This document shows, piece after piece, positions 30,355 to 43,418 of a DNA stretch of 64,000 nt. Under the pieces are notes generated by a model. That model was not told the DNA's origin, made no database searches, and saw nothing but the letters and a program-made list of their open reading frames with translations. A program made the translations under genes and the position numbers. Within the stretch, counting starts at the first letter, position 1. Each line of letters starts with the position of its first letter. The stretch is from an uncultured Pelagibacteraceae bacterium (lineage in GTDB: Bacteria; Pseudomonadota; Alphaproteobacteria; Pelagibacterales; Pelagibacteraceae): contig CACENP010000008.1 in the NCBI GenBank assembly GCA_902560815.1, positions 1 through 64,000 of the forward strand. Direction: 5' to 3'.

Positions 30355-31620
30355 ATGAGCACAAATAATAAAAATATTCTTTACTGTTCTTTCTGCGGAA
30401 AAAGTCAACATGAGGTTAGAAAATTAATAGCTGGGCCAACAGTGTTTATTTGCGACGAATGCGTAGAACTTTGCATGGATATTATTAAGGAAGAAAATAA
30501 AGACACTTTTGTAAAACATCAAGATGGCTTGCCATCTCCGAAAGAAATTTGCAAAGTTCTTGATGATTATGTGATAGGGCAAAAATATGCAAAAAAGGTT
30601 TTGTCTGTTGCAGTTCATAATCATTATAAAAGACTTAATTATGAAAAAAAAACAAGTAGATCAGTTGAACTTGCAAAATCAAATATTTTATTACTTGGAC
30701 CAACCGGATGTGGAAAAACTTTGTTAGCTCAAACATTGGCAAGAATTCTAGATGTACCTTTCACAATGGCTGATGCTACTACTTTAACGGAAGCTGGCTA
30801 TGTAGGCGAAGATGTTGAAAATATAATTTTAAAACTTTTACAAGCTGCAGACTATAATGTTGAAAAAGCTCAAAGAGGAATTGTATATATTGATGAAGTT
30901 GATAAAATTAGCAGAAAATCAGAAAATCCATCAATTACAAGAGATGTATCTGGGGAAGGTGTGCAACAAGCACTTCTAAAAATAATGGAAGGTACGATTG
31001 CGAGTGTCCCACCGCAAGGAGGAAGAAAACACCCTCAACAAGAATTTTTACAAGTAGATACAACAAATATATTATTCTTATGTGGAGGAGCATTTGCAGG
31101 TTTGGATAAAATTATCTCACAAAGAAACAAAGGATCATCAATAGGATTTGGAGCAGAAGTTAAAAGCGTTGCTGATAAAAAAATAGGCGAGTGGATGAAG
31201 GGACTTGAGCCTGAAGATTTATTAAAATATGGTTTAATCCCTGAATTTATCGGAAGACTTCCAATAACAGCAACTTTAGAAGACTTAGATGAAAAATCTT
31301 TAGTTAAAATATTAATTGAACCTAAAAATTCATTAGTAAAACAATATCAAGAGTTATTTAAACTAGAAGGTGTTAAACTTACTTTTAAAGATAATGCGGT
31401 CAAAGAAATAGCTCAAAAAGCTATTTCAAAAAAGACTGGAGCAAGAGGATTAAGGTCAATTTTAGAAAATATTCTTTTAAAAACAATGTTTGATCTGCCC
31501 GGTCAAGACAATATAGAAGAAGTGGTTATAGATGTAGGTACCGTTAAAGGTCAAAGCGATCCTTTAATAATTCATTCAAAAGATGCTAAAACCAAGACAG
31601 AAAAAACATCTGCGGCATAA
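30355..31620 (+). CDS. clpX: ATP-dependent Clp protease ATP-binding subunit ClpX
   Basis: Zinc-binding CSFCGKSQ...CDEC; Walker [17 protein letters not shown]. Confidence 0.98.
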   Translation: MSTNNKNILYCSFCGKSQHEVRKLIAGPTVFICDECVELCMDIIKEENKDTFVKHQDGLPSPKEICKVLDDYVIGQKYAKKVLSVAVHNHYKRLNYEKKTSRSVELAKSNILLLGPTGCGKTLLAQTLARILDVPFTMADATTLTEAGYVGEDVENIILKLLQAADYNVEKAQRGIVYIDEVDKISRKSENPSITRDVSGEGVQQALLKIMEGTIASVPPQGGRKHPQQEFLQVDTTNILFLCGGAFAGLDKIISQRNKGSSIGFGAEVKSVADKKIGEWMKGLEPEDLLKYGLIPEFIGRLPITATLEDLDEKSLVKILIEPKNSLVKQYQELFKLEGVKLTFKDNAVKEIAQKAISKKTGARGLRSILENILLKTMFDLPGQDNIEEVVIDVGTVKGQSDPLIIHSKDAKTKTEKTSAA

Positions 31621-31682
31621 ATAAAAGTTAATAAGCCATTTTTTACTATTGCAATATTATATATAATATCCATATTTGCACT

Positions 31683-34070
31683 ATGGAAGTTAAACATACA
31701 TCACCACTATTACCTCTTAGGGATATAGTTGTTTTTCCTAGCATGGTAATTCCTTTATTTGTAGGAAGAGATAAATCTATAACAGCTTTAAATGAAGTAA
31801 TGAAAAATAATAAAAAAATAATTTTAGTTACTCAAAAAAATTCAGAAGTAGATGATCCAAAAAAAACCGATATATTTATGTATGGTTGTGAAAGTTCTAT
31901 TCTTCAACTTCTAAAATTACCAGATGGTACAGTTAAAGTATTGGTGGAAGGTTTAAAAAGAGTAAAAATCACAGATTTTAAAGATGATGAAAAATTTATC
32001 ACATGCTCATATGAATTTAACAATGATATAATTTCTGAAGATGAAGATCTAATGCCTTTGGCTATGACAGCTGTAAGAAGATTAGAAAAACTTACTTCAA
32101 TAAATAAAAAAATCTCATCTGAAACAATATCAAATATTAAAGAGTTAAAAGATCCAGCAAAAATTTCAGATAATATTGCTTCTCATTTAAATTCTACCAT
32201 TTCAGAGAAACAACAAATTTTTGAAACAGTAGATGTTAAAAAAAGATTAAATGGCGTTATTAAAATAATGGAAAATGAAACAAGTATCATTGGTGTTGAA
32301 AAAAGAATTAGAGGAAGAGTTAAAACCCAAATGGAAAAAACTCAAAGAGAATATTACTTAAATGAGCAATTAAAAGCTATTCAAAAAGAATTAGGTGAAA
32401 TTGAAGATGGAAAAGATGAAACTTCAAATTTAAATAAAGCTATACAAAAAGCAAAAATGCCGAAAGAAGTTCAAAAAAAATGCATGTCGGAACTTAAAAA
32501 ATTAAAAAATATGAGTCCAATGTCAGCAGAAGCAACTGTAGTAAGAAATTACCTTGATTGGATGATAGATTTACCTTGGTATAAAAAAGATAAAGTAGAC
32601 ATAGATTTAAACAAAGCTTTAAAAACTTTGGATGAAGATCATTATGGATTGGAAAAAGTAAAAGAAAGAATCATCGAATTTTTAGCCGTACAAAAAAGAA
32701 TGGAAAAAATAAAAGGTCCAATTTTATGTTTGATTGGTCCACCGGGTGTTGGAAAAACCTCACTTGGAAAATCTATTGCTAAAGCAACAAATAGACAATT
32801 TGTAAGAATGTCATTAGGTGGAGTTAGAGACGAAGCAGAAATTAGAGGTCACAGAAGAACATACATTGGATCTTTACCGGGAAAAATTATTCAAATGATG
32901 AAAAAGGCTGGAACAAAAAACCCTTTAATATTACTTGATGAGGTAGATAAAGTTGGGAACGATTATAGAGGCGACCCATCTTCAGCTTTGCTTGAAGCTT
33001 TAGACCCGGAGCAAAATACTACGTTTAACGATCATTACTTAGAAGTTGATTATGATCTTTCAGATGTAATGTTTGTTACTACAGCTAATACATTAAATAT
33101 TTTGCCACCATTATTGGATAGAATGGAAGTAATAAGAATTCCTGGATACACCGAAGATGAAAAAATAAACATTGCAAACAAATATTTATTACCAAAACAA
33201 ATTAAGGAAAATGGAGTTAATAAAGATGAATTAGACTTAGTTGATGGAACTATAAAAGAAATAATTAGAAGTTATACAAGAGAATCAGGAGTGAGAAATT
33301 TAGAAAGAGAAATATCAAAAGTTGCAAGAAAAGTAGTTAAAAAAGTAGTAAGTGGTGAAGAAAAAAAAGTATTAGTTAATGATAAAAATGTTCATGATTT
33401 CCTAGGAGTTAAAAAATTCAAATATGGAGAGGTTGAATCTGAGGATAAAGTAGGGATAGTAACAGGTTTAGCGTGGACTGAATTTGGCGGAGAAATTTTA
33501 AAAATAGAAACTGTGCATATGCCTGGCAAAGGTAGAATGCAAATTACAGGTAAACTTGGTGATGTTATGCAAGAGTCGGTTAAAGCTGCAAAATCTTTTG
33601 TAAGATCAAAAAGTCTTGAATATGGAATTATACCACCAATTTTTGAAAAGAAAGATTTTCATATTCACGTGCCAGAAGGAGCAACACCAAAAGATGGTCC
33701 ATCGGCAGGTATTGCAATGGTTACTTCTATTGTTTCATCAATTACAAATAATCCGGTTCATAAACATATAGCTATGACCGGAGAAGTTACAATTACAGGT
33801 CAAGTTTTACCTATCGGTGGCTTAAAAGAAAAATTGTTAGCTGCACACAGAGCTGGTATTAAGCAAGTTGTTATACCAAAAGAAAATGAAAAAGATTTAG
33901 TTGATATTCCAAAAAAAGTTCGTGAGGATATAAAAATTACAGTTGTTGAAAATGTTGATGAGGTTTTAAAAATAGCCCTTAAGAATGAACTAAAAAGAGT
34001 TGAGTGGACTGAAGTAGAAAATATTTCTAAAGATGATAAAGATCAAAAATCACAAGCTAGTATTCAATAA
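31683..34070 (+). CDS. lon: ATP-dependent protease Lon
   Basis: 795 aa; GPPGVGKTSLGKSIA, catalytic PKDGPSAGIAM. Confidence 0.98.
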   Translation: MEVKHTSPLLPLRDIVVFPSMVIPLFVGRDKSITALNEVMKNNKKIILVTQKNSEVDDPKKTDIFMYGCESSILQLLKLPDGTVKVLVEGLKRVKITDFKDDEKFITCSYEFNNDIISEDEDLMPLAMTAVRRLEKLTSINKKISSETISNIKELKDPAKISDNIASHLNSTISEKQQIFETVDVKKRLNGVIKIMENETSIIGVEKRIRGRVKTQMEKTQREYYLNEQLKAIQKELGEIEDGKDETSNLNKAIQKAKMPKEVQKKCMSELKKLKNMSPMSAEATVVRNYLDWMIDLPWYKKDKVDIDLNKALKTLDEDHYGLEKVKERIIEFLAVQKRMEKIKGPILCLIGPPGVGKTSLGKSIAKATNRQFVRMSLGGVRDEAEIRGHRRTYIGSLPGKIIQMMKKAGTKNPLILLDEVDKVGNDYRGDPSSALLEALDPEQNTTFNDHYLEVDYDLSDVMFVTTANTLNILPPLLDRMEVIRIPGYTEDEKINIANKYLLPKQIKENGVNKDELDLVDGTIKEIIRSYTRESGVRNLEREISKVARKVVKKVVSGEEKKVLVNDKNVHDFLGVKKFKYGEVESEDKVGIVTGLAWTEFGGEILKIETVHMPGKGRMQITGKLGDVMQESVKAAKSFVRSKSLEYGIIPPIFEKKDFHIHVPEGATPKDGPSAGIAMVTSIVSSITNNPVHKHIAMTGEVTITGQVLPIGGLKEKLLAAHRAGIKQVVIPKENEKDLVDIPKKVREDIKITVVENVDEVLKIALKNELKRVEWTEVENISKDDKDQKSQASIQ

Positions 34071-34119
34071 TTAACAATTTACATTAACTCTACCTTGATG
34101 TATTAGTAGCCTGTTTTTC

Positions 34120-34195
34120 GGGCGGTTAGCTCAGTTGGTAGAGCATCTCGTTTACACCGAGGGGGTCAAAGGTTCGAGTCCTTTACTGCCCACCA
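34120..34195 (+). tRNA. tRNA-Val (anticodon TAC)
   Basis: Acceptor GGGCGGT/ACTGCCC, D-arm TAGCTCAGTTGGTAGAGCA, anticodon loop TTTACAC, T-loop GGTTCGAGTCC, CCA. Confidence 0.96.
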
Positions 34196-34201
34196 AAACA
34201 C

Positions 34202-34278
34202 GGGGGTGTAGCTCAGTTGGTTAGAGCGATCGCCTGTCACGCGATAGGTCGAGGGTTCGAGTCCCTTCACTCCCGCCA
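34202..34278 (+). tRNA. tRNA-Asp (anticodon GTC)
   Basis: Acceptor GGGGGTG/CACTCCC, discriminator G, anticodon loop CTGTCAC, GGTTCGAGTCC, CCA. Confidence 0.96.
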
Positions 34279-34374
34279 TTAATTTGATAATTGTTATTAT
34301 TAGTTAAAAATATTCAATAAAATGTGACCTTAACTGCACTTTCATTTAGTTCAAAAGATTATATATAGAAATTG

Positions 34375-34743
34375 ATGCTTGCGGATTTTTTAAAAGATTA
34401 TTTTCCAATTATTATTTTTTTAATAATTGCACTAGGCCTTAGTTGTGCTTTTATTCTACTAAATTTTATAGTGTCACCAAAAAACCCTGACCCTGAGAAA
34501 CTTTCTGCTTATGAATGTGGTTTCGAACCTTTTAACGACTCAAGAATGGAATTTGATATAAGATTCTACTTGGTAGCTATTTTATTTATTATTTTTGATT
34601 TAGAAATTGCTTTTTTATTTCCTTGGGCAATTTCACTTGGCAATATTGGTTTACTAGGATTTGTATCAATGATGATATTTCTGTTTATTTTAACTGTAGG
34701 TTTTGTTTATGAATGGAAAAAAGGTGCATTAGATTGGGAATAA
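34375..34743 (+). CDS. nuoA: NADH-quinone oxidoreductase subunit A
   Basis: [43 protein letters not shown] at 34372 is an in-frame alternative start. Confidence 0.97.
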   Translation: MLADFLKDYFPIIIFLIIALGLSCAFILLNFIVSPKNPDPEKLSAYECGFEPFNDSRMEFDIRFYLVAILFIIFDLEIAFLFPWAISLGNIGLLGFVSMMIFLFILTVGFVYEWKKGALDWE

Positions 34744-34746
34744 AAA

Positions 34747-35268
34747 ATGGTAATTTCAGAAAAAGAAAAAAAAATACCTGATGAATTTAAACAATTAGCT
34801 AAAGATTTTAGTGAAAATGGATTTATAACAACATCTTTTGATAATTTAGTTAATTGGGCACGAACTGGATCATTGCATTGGATGACCTTTGGATTGGCCT
34901 GTTGTGCAGTTGAAATGATGCATACATCAATGCCCAGATATGATTTAGAAAGATTTGGCGCAGCCCCAAGGGGATCACCTAGACAATCAGACGTGATGAT
35001 AGTAGCTGGAACTTTAACTAACAAAATGGCTCCTGCATTAAGAAAAGTATATGATCAAATGCCAGAACCAAGATATGTTATATCGATGGGTAGTTGTGCT
35101 AATGGTGGAGGTTATTACCATTATTCATACTCTGTTGTTAGAGGCTGTGATCGTATAGTTCCAGTTGACATTTATGTTCCTGGCTGTCCTCCTTCAGCAG
35201 AAGCACTTCTATACGGAATATTACAACTTCAAAAAAAAATAAGAAACAAAGGATCATTAGAAAGATAA
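34747..35268 (+). CDS. nuoB: NADH-quinone oxidoreductase subunit B
   Basis: [22 protein letters not shown]. Confidence 0.98.
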   Translation: MVISEKEKKIPDEFKQLAKDFSENGFITTSFDNLVNWARTGSLHWMTFGLACCAVEMMHTSMPRYDLERFGAAPRGSPRQSDVMIVAGTLTNKMAPALRKVYDQMPEPRYVISMGSCANGGGYYHYSYSVVRGCDRIVPVDIYVPGCPPSAEALLYGILQLQKKIRNKGSLER

Positions 35269-35271
35269 ATT

Positions 35272-35868
35272 ATGAAAAATTTGTCTAATTTAGAAAAAAA
35301 AATTAATTCAGAGTTAACTGTGAAGATTAAAAGTTCTAAATTAAATCATAATCAAATTTATTTAAATATAGAAAATGAACATTTGTTAGAGGTTATATTA
35401 TTTTTAAAAAATAATAATGAAATTAAATTTAAGCAATTAATAGATATAACAGCTGTCGATTATCCAGAAAATGAAAGAAGATTTAAAATTGTATATTTGT
35501 TATTAAGCCATGAATTTAATTCTAGAATTATTATTAGTTTTTACATAAATGAAAATGAAATAGTTACATCTTTAACTTCAGTTTTTCCATCTGCAAATTG
35601 GATGGAAAGAGAGGTTTTTGATATGTATGGAATAAAATTTAAAGATCATCCTGATTTAAGAAGAATTTTAACTGATTATAATTTTGAAGGCCATCCTTTA
35701 AGAAAAGACTTTCCATTAACAGGCCATAATGAAGTTAGATATAGCGAAGACAAAAAAAAAGTTATCTATGAACCAGTCAAGCTAGAACAGAATTATAGAA
35801 ACTTTGATTACGAAAGTCCATGGGAAGGAACCGAATACATCAAAAAAGAAGCAAAAAAAAATGAGTAA
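35272..35868 (+). CDS. nuoC: NADH-quinone oxidoreductase subunit C
   Basis: [29 protein letters not shown]. Confidence 0.97.
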   Translation: MKNLSNLEKKINSELTVKIKSSKLNHNQIYLNIENEHLLEVILFLKNNNEIKFKQLIDITAVDYPENERRFKIVYLLLSHEFNSRIIISFYINENEIVTSLTSVFPSANWMEREVFDMYGIKFKDHPDLRRILTDYNFEGHPLRKDFPLTGHNEVRYSEDKKKVIYEPVKLEQNYRNFDYESPWEGTEYIKKEAKKNE

Positions 35869-37036
35869 AGAAAAAAAAACATTAAACCTAAATTTTGGAC
35901 CACAACACCCTGCTGCTCATGGTGTGTTAAGATTAATATTAGAACTTGATGGTGAGGTAGTTGAACATGCTGACCCTCATATTGGACTATTGCATAGAGG
36001 CACAGAGAAATTAATTGAAAATAAAACCTACCTTCAAGCTTTACCATATTTTGACAGACTTGATTATGTAGCTCCAATGAATCAAGAGCATGCATTTGCA
36101 CTTGCGGTTGAAAAAATTTTAAACATTGAAGTTCCTATTAGAGCTCAATTTATAAGAGTTATGTTTTGTGAAATTGGAAGAATATTGAGTCATATTTTAA
36201 ATATAACCACTCAAGCTCTTGACGTTGGTGCATTAACGCCTTCACTATGGGGCTTTGAAGAAAGAGAAACTTTAATGACTTTTTATGAAAGGGTTTCTGG
36301 TTCAAGGCTTCATGCAAATTATTTTAGAACCGGTGGAGTTCATCAAGATTTGCCAAGAGGATTAAACGAAGATATTGCAAAATTTTGCCAAAATTTTCCA
36401 AAGGTTATAAATGATTTAGAAACTCTTTTGACTGATAATAGAATATTTAAACAAAGAAATGTAGATATTGGTATTGTAACAAAACAAGATGCACTGGATT
36501 ATTCATTCTCAGGGGTAATGTTAAGAGGATCGGGAGTACCATGGGACTTAAGAAAATCTCAACCGTATGAATGCTACGATCAATTAGATTTTAAAATTCC
36601 AATTGGAAAAAATGGTGACTGCTACGATAGATACTTATGTAGAATCGAAGAAATGAAAGAAAGTGTAAACATTATAAATCAATGTTTAGTAAAAATGCCA
36701 ACAGGACCAATAAAATCCTTGGATGGAAAAATAAGTCCTCCTCCTAAAAAAGAACTTAAGGAGTCAATGGAAGCTTTAATTCATCATTTTAAATTGTTTA
36801 CAGAAGGTTATAGAGTTAAAAAAGATGAAATTTATGTTGCAGTAGAAGCACCCAAAGGTGAATTTGGAGTTTATTTAATATCAGATGGCTCGAGTAAACC
36901 TTATAAGTGCAAAATAAGAGCACCAGGATTTTCTCATCTTCAAGCAATGGATTATTTAATCAAGGGCCATATGCTAGCAGATGTTCCAGCCGTATTAGGA
37001 TCTATGGATGTTGTTTTTGGAGAAATCGATAGATGA
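35861..37036 (+). CDS. nuoD: NADH-quinone oxidoreductase subunit D
   Basis: Start placed at [37 protein letters not shown]. Confidence 0.98.
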   Translation: MSKEKKTLNLNFGPQHPAAHGVLRLILELDGEVVEHADPHIGLLHRGTEKLIENKTYLQALPYFDRLDYVAPMNQEHAFALAVEKILNIEVPIRAQFIRVMFCEIGRILSHILNITTQALDVGALTPSLWGFEERETLMTFYERVSGSRLHANYFRTGGVHQDLPRGLNEDIAKFCQNFPKVINDLETLLTDNRIFKQRNVDIGIVTKQDALDYSFSGVMLRGSGVPWDLRKSQPYECYDQLDFKIPIGKNGDCYDRYLCRIEEMKESVNIINQCLVKMPTGPIKSLDGKISPPPKKELKESMEALIHHFKLFTEGYRVKKDEIYVAVEAPKGEFGVYLISDGSSKPYKCKIRAPGFSHLQAMDYLIKGHMLADVPAVLGSMDVVFGEIDR

Positions 37037-37641
37037 GCATAAAAAAAATCTCTAAGGAACAACCATCTAGTTTTGAATTTAATAAAAAAAATTTAGATAA
37101 AGCAAAAAAAATAATAAAAAATTACCCAGATGAAAAGCAGCAAAGTGCAGTTATGCCTTTACTCTATTTAGCACAAAAACAGAATGATAATTGGATACCC
37201 TTAGTCGCTATGAAGTATATTGCTAAATTTCTCAAGATGCCATACATCAAAGTTTATGAAGTAGCTACATTTTATACAATGTATAATTTATCTCCAGTTG
37301 GAAAATATTTTTTTCAGATTTGTACAACCACACCATGTATGATTAGAGGAGCTTATGACATCGTAAATACATGCAAAGAAAAAATATCAAATAAAGAAAA
37401 TCAACTTTCGAAAGACAAAACTTGTTCATGGATAGAAGTAGAGTGTCTTGGAGCCTGTATTAATGCACCTATGATGCAAATTAATGATGACTATTATGAA
37501 GATTTAAATAAAGAAAAAACAGAAAAAATTATAAATCAAATTCAAAATGGAGAAAAACCAATACCTGGTTCTTATAGAGGTAGAAAAAACTCTGAACCAG
37601 AAAACAATAGAAAGACTTTATTAAATATAAAAAATGCTTAA
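37033..37641 (+). CDS. nuoE: NADH-quinone oxidoreductase subunit E
   Basis: [40 protein letters not shown]. Confidence 0.97.
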   Translation: MSIKKISKEQPSSFEFNKKNLDKAKKIIKNYPDEKQQSAVMPLLYLAQKQNDNWIPLVAMKYIAKFLKMPYIKVYEVATFYTMYNLSPVGKYFFQICTTTPCMIRGAYDIVNTCKEKISNKENQLSKDKTCSWIEVECLGACINAPMMQINDDYYEDLNKEKTEKIINQIQNGEKPIPGSYRGRKNSEPENNRKTLLNIKNA

Positions 37642-38956
37642 AGACGAAGATAGAATTTTTACAAACTTATATAATGATCTTGGACCAGATATTTCATCTG
37701 CTCAAAATAGAGGGGACTGGCAAAATACCAGTGAAATTATAAAAAAAGGTAAAGAGTGGATAATTAATGAAATTAAATCCTCTGAACTTAGAGGTAGAGG
37801 AGGAGCGGGTTTTCCAACTGGGCTTAAATGGTCATTTGCTCCTAAAGAAATTGGTTCAAGACCCCATTATCTTGTTATTAACGCTGATGAATCAGAACCA
37901 GGAACTTGCAAAGATAGGGATATTTTAAGATTTGAACCTCATAAATTAATCGAAGGTTGTTTATTATCTGCATACGCCGTTAATGCAAATAAATGTTATA
38001 TTTATATAAGAGGAGAATATTTTAATGAAGGTAATAAACTTCAAGAAGCAATAAATGAAGCTTATGAAAAAAAATTAATTGGTACTAATGCTTGTGACAG
38101 TGGATGGGATTTTGACATATATATACATTACGGAGCAGGAGCATATATTTGTGGAGAGGAAACTGCTTTATTAGAAAGTCTTGAAGGAAAGAAAGGCCAA
38201 CCTAGATTAAAACCTCCATTTCCAGCATTAATAGGACTTTATGGATGTCCAACAATTATAAATAATGTTGAAACAATTGCTGTCGTTCCAACTATATTAA
38301 GAAGAGGAGCAAAATGGTTTTCAAGTATTGGTAAACCAAAAAATACGGGAACAAAAATTTATTGTATTTCTGGAAACGTAAACAATCCATGCAATGTTGA
38401 AGAAGAAATGGGAATTCCATTAAAAGAATTAATTGAAAAACATGCAGGTGGTGTTATTGGTGGTTGGGAAAACCTCCAGGCAGTAATACCAGGCGGTTCT
38501 TCCATGCCATTACTACCTAAAAAAATTTGTGAGACAATTAATATGGATTTTGACTCTCTAGTTGAACAAAAAAGTGGATTAGGCACAGCAGGTATTGTCG
38601 TTATAAATAAAGATCAAGATATAATTAAATGTATGGCGAGAATAGCAAGATTTTATAAACACGAGAGCTGTGGGCAATGCACACCATGTAGAGAAGGATC
38701 AGGATGGATGTGGAGAATGCTTGAGAGAATGGCAAAAGGTGAAGCATCAAGAGATGAAGTAAATATGCTAATGGACGTTACAAAACAAATAGAAGGACAT
38801 ACAATTTGTGCATTTGGAGAAGGATCCGCCTGGCCAGTACAAGGTTTACTTAGACATTTTAAAAAAGAAGTGGCTAAAAGAAATAATTTTAATCCATTAA
38901 TTAATAAAAATAAAAAAATACCTTATCTAGTGGATCAGCATTTATTGGAAAAATAA
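37634..38956 (+). CDS. nuoF: NADH-quinone oxidoreductase subunit F
   Basis: [41 protein letters not shown]. Confidence 0.98.
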   Translation: MLKDEDRIFTNLYNDLGPDISSAQNRGDWQNTSEIIKKGKEWIINEIKSSELRGRGGAGFPTGLKWSFAPKEIGSRPHYLVINADESEPGTCKDRDILRFEPHKLIEGCLLSAYAVNANKCYIYIRGEYFNEGNKLQEAINEAYEKKLIGTNACDSGWDFDIYIHYGAGAYICGEETALLESLEGKKGQPRLKPPFPALIGLYGCPTIINNVETIAVVPTILRRGAKWFSSIGKPKNTGTKIYCISGNVNNPCNVEEEMGIPLKELIEKHAGGVIGGWENLQAVIPGGSSMPLLPKKICETINMDFDSLVEQKSGLGTAGIVVINKDQDIIKCMARIARFYKHESCGQCTPCREGSGWMWRMLERMAKGEASRDEVNMLMDVTKQIEGHTICAFGEGSAWPVQGLLRHFKKEVAKRNNFNPLINKNKKIPYLVDQHLLEK

Positions 38957-40986
38957 TGATTAAATTAAAAGTGAATGATGTAGATATTGAGGTTGAAGAA
39001 GGACTAACTGTACTTCAAGCATGCGAAAAAGCAGGAGTAGAAATTCCTAGGTTTTGTTACCACGAAAAACTTTCTATAGCCGGTAATTGCAGAATGTGTT
39101 TAGTAGAAATTGAAAAATCGCCTAAACCAGTAGCTTCATGCGCAATGCCAATATCGGAAGGAATGAATATCAAAACTAATACTGAAAAAGTTGAGAAAGC
39201 AAGAAAAGGAGTAATGGAGTTTTTATTGGCAAATCACCCACTAGATTGTCCTGTTTGCGACCAAGGTGGTGAATGTGATTTGCAAGATCAATCAATGTTT
39301 TATGGAATAGATAAATCTAGATACAAAGAAAATAAAAGAGAAGTTCCAGATAAATATATGGGTCCTTTAGTCAAAACCCAAATGACTAGATGTATTCACT
39401 GCACAAGATGTATTAGATTTGCTACAGAGGTAGCAGGAGTTCCAGAACTTGGTGCGATTGGACGAGGTGAAGATATGCAAATTACAACGTACTTAGAAAA
39501 ATCAATGGAATCAGAACTTTCAGCAAATGTTATTGATTTATGTCCTGTAGGAGCATTGACATCAAAACCTTATGTCTTTGAAGCAAGGCCATGGGAACTT
39601 AAAAAAACTGAATCAGTTGACGTTATGGATGCAGTTGGTTCAAATATAAGAATTGACACATATGGATGGGAGGTGAAGAGAGTTTTGCCTATAATAAACG
39701 AAGATATAAATGAAGAGTGGATATCTGACAAAACTAGATACGCGTGTGACGGAATTAAAAATCAAAGAATAGATACACCTTATGTTAAAAACAAAAGAGG
39801 TTTTGAAAAAGTTTCTTGGGATGAGGCTTATAAAATAATTGTCAAAAAAATTAACGAAACATCCTCAGACAAAATCGCTGGATTTACAGGGGATCTTACT
39901 AATATGGAAACTTTATATGTTGCAAAAGAGTTTTTTAACAAAACTATAAAATCTAAATATTTAGATTCAAGAATTAATAACACCTATGTAAACACAAGTA
40001 ATAAAGAAAATTATATTTTTAATTCAAAAATTAACGGTATTGAAGATTCTGATCTAATTGTTCTTATAGGCACAAATCCAAGAATTGAAGCAACAATTCT
40101 AAATTTAAGAATAAGAAAAAGTTATCTTAAAAATAATTTAGAAATTTATTCAATTGGTGATGTTGGCGATTTAACTTATCCTTACGAAATTCTTCCAAAC
40201 GAGACAAAGGTTATTAAGGATATAATAGAAGGAAAGCATAGTTTATCTTCTAAAATTGAAAATTCAAAAAAACCTTTAATAATTATTGGAAATTCAGTGC
40301 TTAATTTAAAATCTGGAAAATATGTATTTGAAGAAATGAGAAAATATTTAACTTCAAAAAATAAAATTTCAAATCAATGGAACTCATTAAACATTTTATC
40401 AAAAGATGCTTCTACAGTAGGTTCTAATGATTTAAAAATTATAAGTTCCTCAGGTTCACAAAATTTAGCTTTAACGAAAACTTTAAATAATGAATTTGAG
40501 GTTTTATTTTTAATTGGCCAGGATAATCTTAAATTTAAAAAGAAAAATGAGTTTGTAATATATATAGGAAGTCATGGTGATTACGGTGCCGAATGTGCAG
40601 ATATTATTTTACCAGGAGCAACTTATGTAGAGCAAGATGGTTATTTTACTAATTTAGAAGGAAAAATTCAAAAAGCTTACAAGGCATCTTATCCTCCTGG
40701 CGAAGCAAAAGAAGATTGGGAAATTATTAATAATTTATCAGAATTACTAAAAAGAAAAAAAGTATTTAAGAATAAAGATGAATTGGAGGATAGTATGTTT
40801 AATTATTTAAATTTGAAAAAAGAAAATATTAATGACGATTTGACGGAAGCAACTTTTTTTGATGAAAAAATTATAGTGGACAATTTTGATTATTATTTTT
40901 CAAATGTTATTGCAAGAGCTTCAAAAACTATGACCGATTGTCATAATGAAAAAATAAAATTAAAAAACACAGGAACAGACGGATAA
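38956..40986 (+). CDS. nuoG: NADH-quinone oxidoreductase subunit G
   Basis: N-terminal 2Fe-2S ferredoxin fold, [15 protein letters not shown], molybdopterin-like domain. Confidence 0.97.
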   Translation: MIKLKVNDVDIEVEEGLTVLQACEKAGVEIPRFCYHEKLSIAGNCRMCLVEIEKSPKPVASCAMPISEGMNIKTNTEKVEKARKGVMEFLLANHPLDCPVCDQGGECDLQDQSMFYGIDKSRYKENKREVPDKYMGPLVKTQMTRCIHCTRCIRFATEVAGVPELGAIGRGEDMQITTYLEKSMESELSANVIDLCPVGALTSKPYVFEARPWELKKTESVDVMDAVGSNIRIDTYGWEVKRVLPIINEDINEEWISDKTRYACDGIKNQRIDTPYVKNKRGFEKVSWDEAYKIIVKKINETSSDKIAGFTGDLTNMETLYVAKEFFNKTIKSKYLDSRINNTYVNTSNKENYIFNSKINGIEDSDLIVLIGTNPRIEATILNLRIRKSYLKNNLEIYSIGDVGDLTYPYEILPNETKVIKDIIEGKHSLSSKIENSKKPLIIIGNSVLNLKSGKYVFEEMRKYLTSKNKISNQWNSLNILSKDASTVGSNDLKIISSSGSQNLALTKTLNNEFEVLFLIGQDNLKFKKKNEFVIYIGSHGDYGAECADIILPGATYVEQDGYFTNLEGKIQKAYKASYPPGEAKEDWEIINNLSELLKRKKVFKNKDELEDSMFNYLNLKKENINDDLTEATFFDEKIIVDNFDYYFSNVIARASKTMTDCHNEKIKLKNTGTDG

Positions 40987-41987
40987 TGATTGAAAATTTA
41001 AATATTTTAATTACTGAAATTTATAAAGTTTTTCTTTTGCTTATTCCAATTTTAACAGCAATAGCAATGATAGTTTGGCTTGATAGAAGAGTATGGGCTT
41101 TTGTTCAAAAAAGAAGAGGGCCAAATGTAGTTGGTCCTTTTGGTTTATTTCAATCTTTAGCTGATGCTTTAAAGTATATTTTTAAAGAAATAATCATTCC
41201 AGCAAGTGCTAATAAAATAATATTTATTCTTGCACCAATCGTAACAATGACATTAGCTTTAATTTCTTGGGCCGTTATTCCATTTAGTGAGGAAATTGTC
41301 CTAGCAAATATCAATGTCGGTATACTATATCTTTTTGCTGTCTCTTCCCTAGGTGTTTATGGAATTATAATGGGTGGTTGGGCTTCAAATTCAAAATATC
41401 CTTTTCTAGGTGCAATAAGATCTGCGGCACAAATGGTATCGTATGAAGTTTCTATAGGAGTAATAATAATAAATGTTTTATTGTGCGTTGGATCATTAAA
41501 TTTGACAGACATTGTCTTGGCTCAAGAAAATTTATGGTTCATAGTTCCTTTATTTCCAATGTTTGTCATCTTTTTTATTTCTGCTCTTGCAGAAACCAAT
41601 AGACCTCCATTTGATTTACCTGAGGCAGAGGCTGAATTGGTAGCTGGGTATCAAACAGAATATTCAGGAATGATGTATGCAATGTTCTGGTTAGGTGAAT
41701 ATGCAAATATTTTACTGATGTGCAGCATGGGATCTATTTTGTTTTTAGGTGGGTGGTTATCACCAATAGATCTTTATCCTTTTACGCTTGTACCAGCTCC
41801 ACTTTGGTTAATACTTAAAATACTATTATTATTTATTTTATTTGCGTTAGTGAAAGCAATTGTTCCAAGATATAGATATGATCAATTAATGAAACTAGGA
41901 TGGAAAATTTTTCTTCCTCTATCATTAACTTGGGTAGTTTTAACAGCAAGTTATTTATTTTATTTTAATCTTTTACCAGTAAATTAA
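40986..41987 (+). CDS. nuoH: NADH-quinone oxidoreductase subunit H
   Basis: [24 protein letters not shown]-type motif, [30 protein letters not shown]. Confidence 0.98.
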   Translation: MIENLNILITEIYKVFLLLIPILTAIAMIVWLDRRVWAFVQKRRGPNVVGPFGLFQSLADALKYIFKEIIIPASANKIIFILAPIVTMTLALISWAVIPFSEEIVLANINVGILYLFAVSSLGVYGIIMGGWASNSKYPFLGAIRSAAQMVSYEVSIGVIIINVLLCVGSLNLTDIVLAQENLWFIVPLFPMFVIFFISALAETNRPPFDLPEAEAELVAGYQTEYSGMMYAMFWLGEYANILLMCSMGSILFLGGWLSPIDLYPFTLVPAPLWLILKILLLFILFALVKAIVPRYRYDQLMKLGWKIFLPLSLTWVVLTASYLFYFNLLPVN

Positions 41988-41989
41988 TT

Positions 41990-42475
41990 ATGAAATTATC
42001 AAGAATTTTAAAAACTGTTTTATTAATAGATTTTATAAATGGATTGATTATTGCTATTAAAGAATCTTTTAAATCTAAAAAAACTTTAAACTATCCATTT
42101 GAAAAAGGTAAAATTAGCCCAAGATTCCGTGGAGAACATGCTTTAAGAAGATATCCTAATGGAGAAGAGAGGTGCATAGCTTGTAAATTGTGTGAAGCAG
42201 TTTGTCCAGCTCAAGCAATTACAATCGAGTCCACTGAAAGAGAAGATGGAAGTAGAAAAACCACAAGATACGATATTGATATGCTTAAATGTATATATTG
42301 TGGGCTGTGTGAAGAGTCTTGTCCAGTAGATGCAATCGTTCAAGGACCTAATTTTGAATTTTCGACAGAGACTAGAGAAGAACTTTATTATAATAAAGAA
42401 AAATTATTAGATAATGGTGATAGATGGGAAAGTTTATTAGCAGCTAATATTAAAGCAGACAATCCTTACAGATAA
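41990..42475 (+). CDS. nuoI: NADH-quinone oxidoreductase subunit I
   Basis: Two 4Fe-4S motifs [12 protein letters not shown] and [12 protein letters not shown]. Confidence 0.98.
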   Translation: MKLSRILKTVLLIDFINGLIIAIKESFKSKKTLNYPFEKGKISPRFRGEHALRRYPNGEERCIACKLCEAVCPAQAITIESTEREDGSRKTTRYDIDMLKCIYCGLCEESCPVDAIVQGPNFEFSTETREELYYNKEKLLDNGDRWESLLAANIKADNPYR

Positions 42476-42477
42476 AT

Positions 42478-43113
42478 ATGATAATTCATTCTATATTTTT
42501 TTATATTTTTTCTATAATTGCTGTTTTTTCTGCAATCATGGTTACTGTTTCAAGAAATACCGTTCATTCAGTTTTTTTTTTAATATTAGATTTCATAACT
42601 ATTTCTTGCCTATTTATAATGATAGGTGCTGAATTCATAGGAATGATAATGTTAATAGTTTACGTCGGTGCAGTAGCAGTTTTATTTTTATTTGTTGTAA
42701 TGATGCTTAATGTTTCTAAGCAAAAAAATGAATGGCTAGGTGGTGCAAAAAATTCAAATCATATTCCAATTGGTCTGCTAATAAGTGGAGTTATATTTTT
42801 TGAGTTAATTATTGTTGTTGGTGGATGGAAATATAAGCCTGATTTATTAAAGACGTTTTCTTCAATTGGTATAGACCTAAACACCACAAATACTCATGAA
42901 ATAGGTAAAGTTTTGTATACAGATTATATTCACCTCTTTCAGTTAAGTGGAATGGTTCTTTTGGTAGCTATGATCGGAGCTATCGTTTTAACATTTAGAC
43001 AAAGAGAGGGGATTAAAAGACAAAGTTACTTTAAACAAGTATCAAGAGAACGAAATGAAAGTGTTGAATTAGTAGATCCAAAAAATAATGAAGGAGTAAA
43101 AATAGATGTTTGA
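42478..43113 (+). CDS. nuoJ: NADH-quinone oxidoreductase subunit J
   Basis: [25 protein letters not shown]. Confidence 0.96.
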   Translation: MIIHSIFFYIFSIIAVFSAIMVTVSRNTVHSVFFLILDFITISCLFIMIGAEFIGMIMLIVYVGAVAVLFLFVVMMLNVSKQKNEWLGGAKNSNHIPIGLLISGVIFFELIIVVGGWKYKPDLLKTFSSIGIDLNTTNTHEIGKVLYTDYIHLFQLSGMVLLVAMIGAIVLTFRQREGIKRQSYFKQVSRERNESVELVDPKNNEGVKIDV

Positions 43114-43417
43114 AATAACTTTAGGTCATTACCTAGTTCTTGCAGCAACCATTTTTACTATTGGAGTTGTTGGAATTTTTTTAAATAGAAAAAATATTAT
43201 AGTAATTCTAATGAGCATTGAATTGATACTCCTTGCAGTTAATATTAATTTAGTTTCTTTTTCAATTTATATGAATGACTTGGTTGGTCAGATATTTACT
43301 TTATTTATTCTAACAGTTGCAGCAGCTGAAGCGGCTATAGGTTTAGCTATAATAGTAATTTACTATAGAAATTCTGGAACAATTAGAGTTCAAGAAATTG
43401 ATAAATTAAAAGGTTAA
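43106..43417 (+). CDS. nuoK: NADH-quinone oxidoreductase subunit K
   Basis: 103 aa; [32 protein letters not shown]. Confidence 0.97.
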   Translation: MFEITLGHYLVLAATIFTIGVVGIFLNRKNIIVILMSIELILLAVNINLVSFSIYMNDLVGQIFTLFILTVAAAEAAIGLAIIVIYYRNSGTIRVQEIDKLKG

Positions 43418-43418
43418 A

